Shown here: positions 11,000 through 22,599 of the stretch, piece after piece
How positions within the stretch are numbered: position 1 is the stretch's first letter
Layout of the letters: every line of letters starts with the position of its first letter
DNA from: Diabrotica undecimpunctata
Lineage: Eukaryota; Arthropoda; Insecta; Coleoptera; Chrysomelidae
Direction of reading: 5' to 3'
DNA: 64,000 bases
Assembly: GCF_040954645.1 (NCBI RefSeq)
Contig: NC_092806.1
Coordinates: 25,879,644-25,943,643 of the forward strand
Made by a program: the position numbers and the translations under genes
The notes under the pieces: model-generated
Told to the model about the DNA's origin: nothing
Seen by the model: the letters and a program-made list of their open reading frames with translations, nothing else
Database searches by the model: none

Positions 11000-12480
11000 C
11001 TTGTTCTTTTGGCATCATAACCCTGGATGGGTCTTTGCCTGTCTGGCTATGTCCTTCCATTCAGATCTCTCTTGTGCCCTTCTTCTCCATTGTCTTATGT
11101 TCATTGTTTTCAGGTCGTCTTCCACGTCATCCAACCATCTCGTTCTGGGCCTTCCGTTTTTTCGCCTTCCTATGGGCTTCCATTGTAACATTTTCTTTGT
11201 TGTTTTTGCATCGTTTTGTCTCTGCACATGTCCCAGCCATGACAGTCTTTGACTTTTCACAAATCTTACAATGTCATAACCATCATTTAACTCATTAACC
11301 TCGTCGTTTCTCCTGATTCTCCATGTGCCATCTTCCTCTTGTAACGGGCCATATACTTTCCTCAGTATTTTTCTCTCGAATGTCCTGAGTTGGGCTTCAT
11401 CTTTTTTCGTCATTACCCAAGTTTCACATCCATAGGTTACTACGGGTCTAATTGGTGTTCTGTAGATAGTCATTTTGGTTCTTTTGTCTAATAATTTCGA
11501 TGCCATCAATCTTTTATTAGCATGGTATGTACGATTCCCGCTGGAAATACGTGCATTAATTTCGCTACTTACGGAGTTATTCTGATTGATTTCTGTGCCG
11601 AGATATGTAAAGGCATCCACTCGTTCGATAGTATAGTTGTCTATTGTGATATTATTTTCATTGTCAGTTATTCTTTTGACTGTCATATACTTCGTTTTTG
11701 CTTCGTTTATTTTGAGACCTCTTTTTCTTGCTTCAGGATCAATTTGTTTGAACACTTCCATTAGTCGTGGCTTATTCCTACTAATGATGGCTACATCGTC
11801 TGCATATGCAGTAATTTGTACTAATTTGGTGTTTATATGGCCGGTTATATTGGTTTTTCTGATGACTGCCTCAAGAACTAGGTTGAATAGCATGGTTGAT
11901 AGGGCATCTCCCTGTCTTACTCCCATGTTGATGTTAAACAAGGGAGTCAGTTCTCCATCTACTCTGACTGCGGCTTTTGAACCCTGCAATATCATTTTTA
12001 TGAGGCTGATGTATTTCTTAGGTATACCTAGATTACAAAAGTCTTCCAGCATTTTGTCTCTTTTCACACTATCAAAAGCTTGTTTAAAGTCTATATACAT
12101 ATTATATAGGTCTATGTCGTATTCATAAGCTTTTTCTTGTATCGTTCTTAGTATGAATATGTTATCTGTAGTGGCTCTATTTGGTCTGAATCCATTTTGA
12201 TAATCACCAATTATATTTTCGGAGTATTTTAATAATCTATTGTAGATTATACCAGAAAGAATTTTGTATATTACATTTAGCAATGTAATTGGCCTATAAT
12301 TCTGGCTTTCCCTCTTATCTCCTTTTTTATATATTGGCTGTATGAGGCCAATTGTCCATTCCTCTGGCATTTGCTCCTTAGTCCATATTAATGTTATTAG
12401 GTAATGGATTCTTTCCCAGAGTTCGGATCCTCCATGCTTTAATTATTCTGCCGAAATTCCGTCCGTTCCTGGTGCTTTAT
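11000..12480 (-). mobile_element. RTE-like LINE, 5'-truncated, RT and C-terminal region
   Basis: The longest uninterrupted mobile-element frame in the window: 451 codons from 12370 to a stop at 11015. It holds reverse transcriptase motifs in order (NYRPITLLN, FRPNRATTDNIF, DFKQAFDSV, GVRQGDALS, the catalytic YADD box in ITAYADDVAI, GLKINEAKTKYM), then a C-terminal region with FERKILRKVYGP, RLSWLGHVQRQ and GRPRTRWLDDVEDDL. Homology continues upstream to about 12480 (KAPGTDGI) past one in-frame TAA near 12440. The APE endonuclease is absent, as expected of 5' truncation. The frame ends HPGL, followed by GATGCC, a plausible 3' end. It lies in the presumed 10-kb intron of Gr A2, in the same orientation as the gene. 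Clade assignment to RTE-like rests on motif memory. Confidence 0.85.
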
Positions 12481-13069
12481 TATTTTTTTGTTTTGTTGTT
12501 TTGTTGTTTTTTATGTATTGCGAGATTAAGTAGAAGGTTAAGTTCAAATTTGTTGGGTCGCCAACCTTGTTCCCCGGTCGCTATCTTAAAAAAAAGTGAA
12601 GAAAGGGATAAACGTAAATGTTTAGTAGAACTAATCTCATTTTCAACGGCTCGTAAAGTTATTTTTGGCATATTGCTAGGCCCTGGCAGTGCCAGACTGC
12701 GCATTTTTTTAGAATTTTTTAGAAAAAATCAGAGTTTTCTGTATTACTGAGTATATAGTCATTGTACATATCACATCACATAAGCTTTTTGTATAAACTT
12801 ACAAGTCTTTTCTATTCTTTACCGTAGGAACCCATCGAAAAAATTCGTGTAATCTAAAGGCGAGTCCAGACTACGCGTGCTCGTGCTCATACCCAGGCTT
12901 TTACTTGTGACTTGCCTATATGTGTACGCAAGGTTCCAGCGGGTGTCGGAACCTCAAAGGAAATTCGTGTAAGCTTTGCTAGTTTATTTGGATGGAAATC
13001 TTTGCATTTTTTATACTTATGTGACTTGTATTAATCGGGGGTGCATATGTTGTAGGTTTATGTTTTAAA
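12481..13069. other. Unrecognised repeat-like sequence
   Basis: This contains GGGTCGCCAACCTTG near 12554, two copies of AAATTCGTGTAA (about 12840 and 12961) and a hairpin GGTTCC-x10-GGAACC near 12930-12955. Probably a transposon remnant, family unknown. Confidence 0.3.
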
Positions 13070-13205
13070 ATGGAGTGGAATAATGATGGGGTGATTGATT
13101 TAATAAAAGTGTACGAAAAACACGGAGATTTGTGAGATAGTTCTAATAAATTTTATATAATCCTAAATAAAAAGAATGATGCATGGAAGATCACAGAAAC
13201 TGAAT
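13070..13205 (+). pseudogene. MADF-domain N-terminal exon fragment
   Basis: From the ATG at 13070 the frame reads MEWNNDGVIDLIKVYEKHGD, then DSSNKFY and KKNDAWKIT. It resembles the first helices of a MADF (Myb/SANT-like) domain, where the pattern is L-I-x-h-Y, L-W-D, Y, W. The expected Trp of LWD is a TGA (near 13133), so this copy is broken. MADF proteins occur both as host regulators and as partners of PIF/Harbinger transposases. It is cut short by the LINE that starts near 13210. Confidence 0.5.
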
Positions 13206-13910
13206 ATAGATGTGCAAGAGATTAAACCATACAAATTCAAATATACACCATACAAAACCAAACATTCAAATTAACAACCATACCTTTGAGCAAGTCAAAG
13301 AATTTACATATCTTGGATCGCTAGTAAACGCAACAAACACGACAAGCGACGAAATAAAAAGACGCATAGCAATAGCAAACAGAACTGTTCACGGCCTCCA
13401 GAGACATTTAAAAAATAAAAATATAAAACGTGCACTAAAGCTTAATATATACAGGACCTTAATAAGACCAGTTTTGATATATGGGGCTGAAACGTGGATC
13501 TTATCTCAAAATGATAAAAGACTTCTTGGTATTTTTGAGAGAAAAATTCTTAGAAAGATTTTTGGGGCCGTAAATGAAAATGGGCTATGGCGTCGAAGAT
13601 ACAATTTTGAACTTTATCAGTTATACACCGATCCAGATATTGTGAAATTCGTTAAAGTGCAGATGGGCTGGACACATTGCTAAGATGTCAGATCACGAAT
13701 ACACGAAGAGATTAACATTTTCAAAACCAGAGGGCACAAGAAGCAGAGGACGACCACGAATGAGATGAATTGATGATGTGGAAGAAGACCTACAGATTCT
13801 AGGGGTTAGAAGATGGAGGGAAGTTGCCAGGAATCGACAGGAGTGGCGACTTCTTTGTGAGCAGGCCAAGATCCACAACGGATTGTCGAGCCACTTATGA
13901 TGATGAAGAG
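13206..13910 (+). mobile_element. RTE-like LINE 3' fragment
   Basis: This encodes the region after the RT domain: EFTYLGSLVNATN, IYRTLIRPVLIYGAETW, FERKILRKIFGAV, then after a one-base frameshift near 13665 RWAGHIAKM and SRGRPRMR-stop-IDDVEEDL. It resembles the LINE at 11000-12480 but lies on the opposite strand and is more divergent. The RT catalytic core is missing. Confidence 0.75.
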
Positions 13911-14159
13911 ATTAAACGCAAAATTACTTTACTACTGGAAACTTACAGAAAAGCTCGCCGAAAAGTGGCGCAAAATAATAAATCCGGAATAGACACCGAT
14001 AAATTGTATTCTCCTTGGTTTCTCTTTAAACATTTTAGTTTTTTGCACATGAAATATCAGCCTAAGGCAACAAGTCAAGTGTGAAGAACATAGATTAATT
14101 ATTTTGATGAGCCATGTACTTAAAGTACTCCTTACTATCATTCACTCGCGCATATACAC

Positions 14160-15170
14160 CAAATAAAAAGAACACCTGAGGATGTCAACTGCGATATGTA
14201 TGCATGTTTTATTAATTTCGAGAAGGCATTTGATAAAGTCCTACATGGGAAACTAATCGATATCCTTAAAACATCAGGACTCAATGGTTAGGATATAAGA
14301 CTGATCTTAAACTTATATCTCCAACAAAAAGCAACAGTACGATTAGAAAATGAACTGTCCGAGATCTTCACAGTCAAAAAAGGAGTTACACAGGGTTGCA
14401 TATTGTCACCAGCATTATTTAACATATACTCTGAAAACATCTTAAGAGAGGCCTTGGACGAATCAGAAGATGGGATTGCTGTAAATGGTCAACTTATAAA
14501 CAATATTAGATATGCAGATAATACAGTGTTGCTGGCAGATAGTGCGCAGGAGCTTTAAAGGATGATTGATAACGTTGAAGAAGCATGTAACAAATACGGC
14601 CTAAAACTAAATTGTTAGAAGACAAAAATAATGATCATCAGTAAGAACACCAACATAAACGCCCAAATTACAATAGGCGATAAACCGTTAGAAAGAGTGG
14701 AAAAATATGCTATTTGGGCTGCAATATTAGGGATACTTGGGATCAAAGCTACGAAATAAAAACTCGCATTAAAAAAGCCAGAAGCTGTTTTAACAGCCTT
14801 AGGAAGATTATCTGCCTGCAACTTATCTTTAAGTATCAATATACGCATAAGAATTCTTAGGTGTAACGTCTTTAGTGTCCTCTTCTATGGAGTAGAAAGC
14901 TTCAGCCTTACAGAAGATACCATAAAACGATTAGAGGCATTTGAAATGTGGTGCTACCGACTTATGTTAATGGTCTCCGATATACACTACACAAGTAACA
15001 TAACCATTCTCCAGAGGCTAAAAAAAGACAAAGAAATTATTAACACCATAAAAAACAGAAAATTGGCTTACTTCGGCCACATCATGCGTAATAATAAATA
15101 CCGTCTTCTACAGTTGATTCTACAAGATAAGATTGAGGGTAAGAGAGGCCCTGGATGTAGATGTATAAAA
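14160..15170 (+). mobile_element. LINE RT and C-terminal region, second family, decayed
   Basis: The plus strand encodes NFEKAFDKVLHGKL, KKGVTQGCILSPALFN, RYADNTVLLAD (catalytic YADD changed to YADN), FYGVESFSLTE, LEAFEMWCYR, RKLAYFGHIMRN and LILQDKIEGKRGPG. Stops interrupt it near 14289, 14557 and 14617. The family is shared with the pieces at 21405-22430, 50040-50545 and 56990-57390. It breaks off near 15165, where another transposon-derived gene begins in the same orientation. Confidence 0.75.
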
Positions 15171-15177
15171 CATGAGC

Positions 15178-16680
15178 ACCGCATATTGTATGTAAAACAT
15201 GCACAGAAAATTTACGGCAGTGGACCACAGGAAAAAGAAAAAGTATTAAGTTTGGCGTGCCAATGGTATGGAGAGAATCCACAAGCCACGTTGATGACTA
15301 TTATCTTTGCCTAGTCAACGTTTCAGAGATCAAAAGAAACAATCGCCAAAAGTGGTCATACCCTGATTTGCCTTCAGCCAGACGTCCAGTACCCCACTCA
15401 GAGGAATTACCGATCCCAGTATTCCAAAAGTTATCTGACATTTGTGAGGATCAAGGTGACATTTTAAAACATATTTCTGACTACAATAAAGACAGTGATA
15501 GTGATTACGGCGAAGCAACAGCAAACCCACAACTATTTAGTCAAGAAGAACTAAGCGATCTCGTTAGGGATTTAGCTTTATCGAAGGAAGCGTCGGAACT
15601 TCTAGCTTCAAGATTACATGATAAAAATTTACTGGAACAAAAGCACAAAAATTACTTGTTATAAAATAAGGCAAAAGAAACTGCTACCCTTCTTTAACCA
15701 AGAAGAAAACCTTATTTTTTTTTTGGAGGTTAAGAGGCTCTTGGAGAAAATGGGACTTCCACACTATGATGCAAATGAATGGCGTTTGTTTATTGATAGC
15801 TCCAAGTGTCATTTAGAATGTGTTTTGCTTTACAGTGATAACAAGTTTGGCTCAACACCAATTGCTCATTCAATCGTAATAAAAGAAGAATATGCTACAA
15901 AATCTTTAGTTTTACAGAAGATAAAATACCAGGGACATCGCTGGGTAATTTGTGTAGACTTGAAAATGGTTAACTTTCTTCTTAGGCTTTTTTCTGTGCG
16001 GCTACACAAAAAACCACTGGATTAAAAAAAAGTGACGTAAACAAAAAACTTAGTAACTGGGCAAAAGACCATTATTGCCCAGTCTTTAGTCGAACCAGAG
16101 AAAATATTCTTACCACCCCTCCATATTAAGCTAGGCCTAATAAAGCAATTCGATGATAAGGCCCTTGATTCCAATGTACCGTGCTTCGCCTACATAGGAA
16201 GGCCGCTACCCCAGATAAGTACGAAAAAACTTAAAGCTGGAATCTTTGATGGACCACAGATCAGACTTCTTACAAAGGATCCGGCTTTTATGCGGTCAAT
16301 GAATGAGGTAGAGAAAAAAGCTTGGCTTTCATTTGTGGACATAGTGGAAACACAAAAGTGAAAACTATGCTGAGCTGGTAAACCGTTTTCTGAATAATTT
16401 CCAATCACTTGGATGTAATATGAGCATCAAAGTCCACTATCTTCACAGCCACCTAGATTGTGTCCCTGAAAACTTAGGTGACACAAGTGAGGAGCAAGGT
16501 GAGAGATTTTACCAAGACATAAAAACCATGGAGAACCGCTACCATGGAAGATGGGATATCCATATGATGGCAAGTTTTTGCTGGAGTTTGAAGAGAGACT
16601 GTTTAAAAATTGATCAGGAAATCACGCAAGCGAAGCTTTCGTTACGTCAAGTAAAGTTTTTTTTTCTATTTTGTTAGTTT
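15178..16680 (+). pseudogene. Transposon-associated protein of a widespread insect family, decayed
   Basis: Frames line up as one protein broken by shifts. In order: APHIVCKTCTENLRQWTTGK, PMVWRESTSHVDDYYLCL (a possible Cys/His cluster), YPDLPSARRPVPHSEELPIP (15358-15417), LFSQEELSDLVRDL, EWRLFIDSSK (15777-15806), then IFLPPLHIKLGLIKQF, AGIFDGPQI, and HYLHSHLDCVPENLGD followed by SEEQGERFYQDI (16437-16521). Breaks lie near 15660, 16025 and 16360. I recall this arrangement as a repetitive uncharacterised protein in many arthropod genomes; its enzymatic class is unknown to me. The 5' end is cut at the LINE junction. Confidence 0.6.
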
Positions 16681-17064
16681 TTTTCTCAAAACTAATTGTA
16701 TATCTGTTTCATTATTGTAGTTAAAGGGCTTAAAATATACGTATTTTCTAATTGTGTGATTTTCATTTCAATTCAGTATATCCGTGTCAGCATATTCGTA
16801 TTTTAATGCATAAAAGCTGGCATGACGTACGTTAACTTGAAAACTAGAGCTAAAAGGGCAAAACTAAAGTTATATTCGGAATCATCACTCCAAATATACC
16901 TAAAATCAGCTCTAACCACTTTGGCACCAAAAACACTGTAGGCCTGTGTATTAATTATTTATTTATTTTAAATAAGAAGACCCTCTTATTTACAAAAAAA
17001 TTTCTGACCAACGGAAAAACACCGTTGCTGAAAGTATTAAAAATAAACGAATCAGTATACTTAC

Positions 17065-17871
17065 TATATAAAACATAAACGTGGTAAGAAGAATTGCTGT
17101 CCAGTCTAAATTAGACATAATGTAATCTACTTTGGCGGTGCCAACAAAACGTAGAATCTCCAGAGCTGTATATAGGTAAAACAGTACAAGAGGCGGGCTA
17201 ATTAATGGAGTGCATAAAGTGAGAGCAGAATACATTTTATAATAAGCAAAACTTATCTTTTGGAAATCTTGAACAAAAGTTTTTTTTCGTTTTGTAGTTA
17301 TTTCAGTCAGAATTAGAGTAAGTTGATTATATCTTTGACTGAAAATAAACATCGTCAAGGAAACTAAAGCTGATCCGTAAATTATAAAATATCTTACTAC
17401 CAAAGACAAAAAACTGATTTTGTATAATTGTAGCTCTATATTTATCCTGAAATAGTACATAATATCTAATATACATCCAAAAGAACAAGCTGCAATAAGA
17501 ATTTGTAAATATATCAGCAACGCTCGCTCATTTTTTTCGCAAATTATTTCATTGCTAATAGATTTCAATACTCTAAGAAACAGCATCCATTCCTTCACAA
17601 AAAATATTGGATTCCCAAGGGCAATATACAGAATCATAAGACCAGAAACAAAGCATATATTGTCGGTTATATTAAATACGTTTGGTGTAAAAACTAATAT
17701 TCTACGTTTGATGTGGGTATACGTAAGAATAAATAACACTCCAAGCCACAAGATATTGTAGATTTTTGCCCAAGAATGCAGTGAATTTTTTAGTTGGTGT
17801 GGAACTAGGCCAACCCATTTGACAAAATTATAAAAGTTAAAAAACACATTTAAGTCGTAGGTTCCTGTCAT
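17065..17871 (-). CDS. Gustatory receptor (7tm_7), subfamily A copy 2, first exon
   Basis: 269 codons from ATG 17871-17869 to a GTAAGT donor (GT at 17064-17063), phase 0 after FYI. The protein runs colinear with the exon at 1153-1956, sharing WxGLVPHxxKN near the N-terminus, VTDN/ITDN, FYMKEWM/FFVKEWM, MFIFSQRYxQLTL and ALxLCTPLI. Six or so hydrophobic helices are visible; the last helix is supplied by the downstream exon, most likely 6601-6858. There are no internal stops. Beyond the donor the frame reads through for 24 more codons to a stop, which is intron. A function in sweet, bitter or other chemoreception cannot be assigned. Confidence 0.87.
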
Positions 17872-17879
17872 TGTAATAG

Positions 17880-18240
17880 AATGGTAGAAAATGTTATGTT
17901 AGGTAAGTTGTTAAATTTATATTCCTACATTAATAGCTATTTCCTATTGAAGTATTTAAAAATAAAACACCTATTATCAAGGCTCGTAATATCATTAACA
18001 CATTATTACTTGCTTATGTATAGCATTTATTTATAAGTTAATGTGATGTACAATTATGATAATAATACGAGGTTGGTATTGCCTTGTTGACAAGACAACA
18101 AATTAAATGTAAACTCAAAATATTTATTTAAATTTTACAAGGAAAATGAAATTCCTGTAGTTGACTCTATACCATGAATCATAAAAACTTTTATTTAAAA
18201 GATACTTTATAAAAAGTAGTTATTTTCTTAAATTGCCCTT
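17880..18240. other. Upstream region of Gr A2, no other gene seen
   Basis: AT-rich sequence 5' of the Gr start. No convincing core promoter element could be picked out. Confidence 0.3.
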
Positions 18241-18290
18241 TCGGGTTACATCACAGAAAGTTTTTGGACTAATAAGTCCTACATCAGTGC
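18241..18290 (-). ncRNA. Degenerate hammerhead-like motif
   Basis: On the minus strand CACTGATGTA, a GGACT/AGTCC hairpin and AAAAAC follow in the order of a hammerhead core (CUGANGA, helix II, GAAA). Two core positions deviate (CTGATGT, and AAAA for GAAA), so it is probably inactive. Compare the better motifs at 28352 and 59941. Confidence 0.35.
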
Positions 18291-18599
18291 AGTTAACAGG
18301 TATACATGAGGGAAGCCTCTAAATATGTAAGTAAAAATTCTTTAAATGATGTTTAATTTGTTAATTAATATATATTTGTTGTTAAATTTAAATGATGTAG
18401 TTTTAAACAGATATACATCAGGGCAAACCCAAGAAAAGGTATCTTTATGGGTCCTTGATAGCAAATCAGCAACTCAGAGAGTAACTAAGTTACTATCGTA
18501 CAAAACACTGCCTTATCTACACGGAAGGAAACTGCCTCTGTCCACTTCGCACCATCCTCCACAGACTCTGGCGCAAACTCTAAGCAGACATTAATCATC

Positions 18600-19385
18600 C
18601 CATTTTGTCAATGCCTAGATCTATACAGATGTGCAGTACAGATGTGGGCAGTGCTTGAATCTCTAGAAATTGCACGTATAGATTCAAGATACACTAACAT
18701 AATTAAAAACATATATAAAAATGCCACCATGCAGATAAATCTGGACGAAAGCACAAAAACTAATCCCATAAGACTACCTAAATCTATACCTAGATCATGT
18801 CATCAAACTGGAAAAACCAAATCAAGATGCTGAAATTAAAGAAGAACACAACTGGCATGGGGCGCTTTCGGCAAACTAGCATTTATCTTGAAAAACACCT
18901 CCATTCCTGTAAACTCAAAGAAAAAGATGTATAACACATGCATACTACCAGTTTGTACCTACGGCTTGGAGACAGTAGCCCTTACCAAAAAATCTGCTAA
19001 AAAATTAGAAATAACGCAAAGAGCAATGGAACGGATCATGCTTGGAATATCACTAAGAGACAAGATTAGAAACACCGAGATAAGACGTAGAACGAAGATT
19101 AGAGATATTGTGGAAGAAATTACAAAAATGAAATGGCGCTGGGCAGGTCACGTAGCCCGATATAATGACAACAGGTGGACACGGAGAATTCTAGAATGGA
19201 GACCAAGGACGACAACAAAAAGCATGGGAAGACCTCAAAAAAGATGGGTAGATGACATAAGAGCAGTGGCAGGTAAACAGTGGATTAGATTGGCGCAAGA
19301 TAGAAAAAGATGGAAGCAATTGGAAGAGACCTACCTTCAGAAGTGGATGGAAAATGGTTGACAAAGAAGAAGAAGATGTGTACAG
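18600..19385 (+). mobile_element. RTE-like LINE fragment
   Basis: An RT palm piece (AVLESLEIARIDSRYTNIIK, IYKNATMQINL) is followed after breaks by the 157-codon frame at 18888-19361. That frame carries VCTYGLETVALTKKS, AQRAMERIMLGISLRDKIRN (first residue varies), MKWRWAGHVARY, ILEWRPR and GRPQKRWVDDIRAVA. This organisation is typical of RTE-type endonuclease/RT proteins. The YADD box is missing. Confidence 0.75.
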
Positions 19386-19567
19386 GAATGTATTGAGCTA
19401 CGGGGTCGCCAAACACGTTATTAATTTTTTTTGATGACATGTTAATAATATTTCTTGCTAAAGTTCTCATTTTATTTTTGATGTAAATCTACCATGTTGC
19501 CAAAAAATTAAGTTCAAGAACTTATTCCCTCTTTGTATAACACTTCTAATGTCACTGAGATATTATA

Positions 19568-20160
19568 CTAATATCGAACTTGCTCATATATTGCTGGACA
19601 GATAAACTCTTCTGGTCGGCACCTTGAGAAAAAAGCACCAGGAAATCCCAAAAGACAAAGTACAAAAAAAAATTAAAAAAGGCAAACTTACTTCCAAGGA
19701 AAGTGATTCTGGAGTGGTAATACTGAAGAGTGTGAAATTTTGATGCTGGGAACAAAATATACAAATAACATGTTTACTGTAAATTTCAGAAATGGAACTA
19801 AAAAGGTAAAACCCACAGCTATTAGAGACTATAAAAAAAAACAATAGTTTCATTGATCTCTCTACTGATCAACTCTATCCTAATCTTCTGCCGCAGACTA
19901 TTCTAGGTTCAACTACCGTAAATGCATTTATACTATATAAATAGGTCACTGGTAAAAATATCACAATTACTTAATTTAAAGAAGATATTGCTAAAAACTT
20001 GCTAAATATAACTTCAAGGAAAAATCCCCCATTAGTAAGGGGATATCACATTGAGGAAGTGAACAATGCTAGTAGACGTAGATCACGTAGATGCTCAAAT
20101 TGCTACAAGAACATGTCCAAACAACACGGCATAGAAAAAAGATAAGTTCTTCTATTAATT
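19568..20160 (+). pseudogene. piggyBac-type transposase, C-terminal half, decayed
   Basis: Readable segments are LAHILLDRQTLLVGTLR, KKIKKGKLTSKESDSGVVIL, a frame change, AIRDYKKN, STTVNAFILYK, FKEDIAKNLL and RRCSNCYKNMSKQHGIEKR. These match the end of the DDE_Tnp_1_7 domain and the start of the cysteine-rich zinc finger of piggyBac transposases. The first two catalytic aspartates are not present. It follows directly after an RTE-like LINE. Confidence 0.65.
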
Positions 20161-20739
20161 TTCTTTTCTTTTGTGGTTAGATTGGGAGTATAAATTTAAA
20201 AGAATGTATGTGATATATCGTATAAAAGAAGATGATAATTTCGCATATGTGACTGGCTATATGACAAACTTTTTAATAAAGAAAAACAGTTGTGTGTGTG
20301 CGGAGAGAGAGATGGCATTAGACAAAGAATTTTTGCCAAACTAAATTGTTATAAGGATGTTTAAATTTTTATCTTAGAATTGTTTATAAACTTTAGATTA
20401 TAATATTATATATAGATTTGTCAGAATAAGATAACAGATTGCTGATAACTGGTAAGCTAATAATAAGATTGATTAAACCTAAATATAGGCTCCGAGTCTG
20501 TTCCCTATGAATAAAACAATCGAAAAATAAGTGGTTTAAATCTCCGATGGATTTATTATTACACGGAGAGAAGGGAGTTTCATAGATTCCAATCCTATGA
20601 GATGCTCTGTTTCACAGATGCACGCAAAGTAATAGTTTCTTGAAGTCTTTTGAACCTCTTTATATTTTGACATTCATCTTTCCCTGTCAATACTCCTAAT
20701 AATAGAAAAAAAATCTTTAAAGTAATAAACGTTTGTAAT
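20161..20739. other. No gene assigned; possible LINE C-terminal tail on minus strand
   Basis: Minus-strand readings at 20540-20740 lie just downstream of a LINE RNase H fragment and could be its extreme C-terminus. Nothing is clear enough to call. Confidence 0.25.
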
Positions 20740-21210
20740 TTTGGATATTTCAGATATAATTTTTGCCATACTGTCCACTAATTCGTTTCCAATTACTCCA
20801 TTGTGCCCTTTAACTCAGAGTAAAGTAACCGTTTTTTTTTTGGTGAATTTTAGTGCATTTAATAATTTTTTAATATCAAGTATAATGAAGTTATAAAAAC
20901 TATCTAACGAATGGCTAGGAATAGCTTGTAGTACTGCCTGAGAATCTGATACGATTATGATGTTCTTACAATAATTAGTGCTTAAATACAGCACTTTCAA
21001 CAGTTTTTGATTCACCTGTATAAATTATTGTTAAATCTTCCCCTAATTTGCTTAGTATAGATTTAGGCAATAGTCTATAGATTGGCAAGTCTGAATAATA
21101 GAGCATTATAATGGTTGGTTTGTCTATCAGAACTTTAAGGTTTTGTTCGTAAAAACCAAAATTTTGATAGCTGTAATATATAAGATTGAAATTAATTCGT
21201 ATCAATAAAG
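20740..21210 (-). mobile_element. LINE RNase H domain fragment
   Basis: The minus strand reads LTIIYTGESK (normally YTDGSK, so the first Asp is lost), NIIIVSDSQAVLQAIPSHS and, after a stop, VKGHNGVIGNELVDSMAK. These are the RNase H boxes found in I, R1 and some Jockey-related LINEs. One frame change falls near 21000. Confidence 0.7.
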
Positions 21211-21404
21211 GATTCTGCCAGAGAAGGAAAAATTTTTATTCTCCAGTAAGAATTTGTTAAATTTTCTGTCAAAAATAAACCTATTTTGTGAACTATAGTT
21301 GTATTAAACGATCTGTATGTTATTAGACGTTAACATTTGCCTACGTATGTGTAAAGGTGGTTCTTGGGGGACAGAGTTAATAGACTTGTTTTGCATCTTC
21401 TTCT

Positions 21405-22430
21405 TCTTTTAATGCCTATCCTCTGTGGATTTTAGCAATCCCGATGGTCCATATAACTTTGCTGACAGCTGCTCTACATAGATGTATGGTAGTCATTTCT
21501 ACCCACTGTCTAATATTCCTCAACCACGATACCCTTCTGCGCCCTTGAGATCTTTTACCTTCTATCTTGCCTTGTAAAATTAGTTAAATTACTTCTCTAA
21601 TAATTTAGTATTGATGCTGTAAATAAATCTAATAAACCACTCTAATAAATGCTGTCACCACTGTAGAAGACGTCTGTCTCAATATCCTTACCGATGCATC
21701 TACAATTCTTAGGGGATATTTATCCCTGCGAGCGGGGCAAGGCTTACTGGTTCCACTAGCCTGGACTGACTGGTTCCGCCCTCGCGGATTTACAAGAGGG
21801 TAGGGAGGTTTTGGGAGGAAGGGGATTAAGGACTTCTCGGTCTCAGGTCCTGCAAAGAGTGAGAGGCTATGGGCTTACGTTAGAAGCCGGAGCACTACAA
21901 TAACGAAAATGTGTATCTCTTCTAGTCTCTACCTGTAATGGCCGGGAATAACAAAAAAAAACAAATTTCGAGTTTACAATGTATTAAATAGACTGTATAC
22001 TACTCAGTTATGACCAATGATGTTTCGATCAGGCGCGAAGGGAGACGAGAAGAGACAAAGCAAGGAATTAAAGGGCGGACAATTCCGTATATTAGATATA
22101 CCTTGGGTTAGTATATAGATCTTAGTTACCTTCGCGTATTTAGGCTCTAGCTAATGAATACGCCTCCAGTCCTACAGGGATTCGAGATCCATCAGTTTTA
22201 AGAAGTCAAAGTCTAATTACCCCTTAATTGTTTCTTCTTTATTTCCTTGCTATGTTTACATTACACTTCTCATTGCGCATCACATGCCTTAAGTATGTCA
22301 TCTTTCTTATTTTCACGATAGGCATAATTTCCAGATCTTTATTCATACGTTGGATCACGGTGTTGTATGTAACATGATGGATATATTGTTTTGCATGTTG
22401 AACCGTAAAGTGTATAACCATAACCAAGAA
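21405..22430 (-). mobile_element. LINE 3' end split by a 0.6-kb insertion
   Basis: The minus strand from 22430 reads HHVTYNTVIQRMNKDLEIMP and YLRHVMRNEK. The matching tail, GKIEGKRSQGRRRVSWLRNI, is at about 21585-21500. The roughly 620 bp between them (about 21593-22215) are flanked by AATTAC at 21587-21592 and 22216-22221 and are GC-richer. The family is that of 14160-15170. The inserted block lacks an ORF and could be a solo LTR or other non-coding element. Confidence 0.6.
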
Positions 22431-22599
22431 TGGATCGTATATAGGATCTATAAAACATTAAAGAAATCTTTTGATATGCACCCCATTTTTTTTGGAAACG
22501 AAACGCAGAAGGTTAATTCCACGCTCACACTTTTGTGGTTTGATAATTTTTATTAATACCACACCCCACCATTTTTATATATGATATATCCAAATCCTT

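Noticed and set aside
11035..12128. Plus-strand open frames opposite the LINE RT
   Set aside because: They are antisense shadows of the 451-codon LINE frame and have no recognisable domains.
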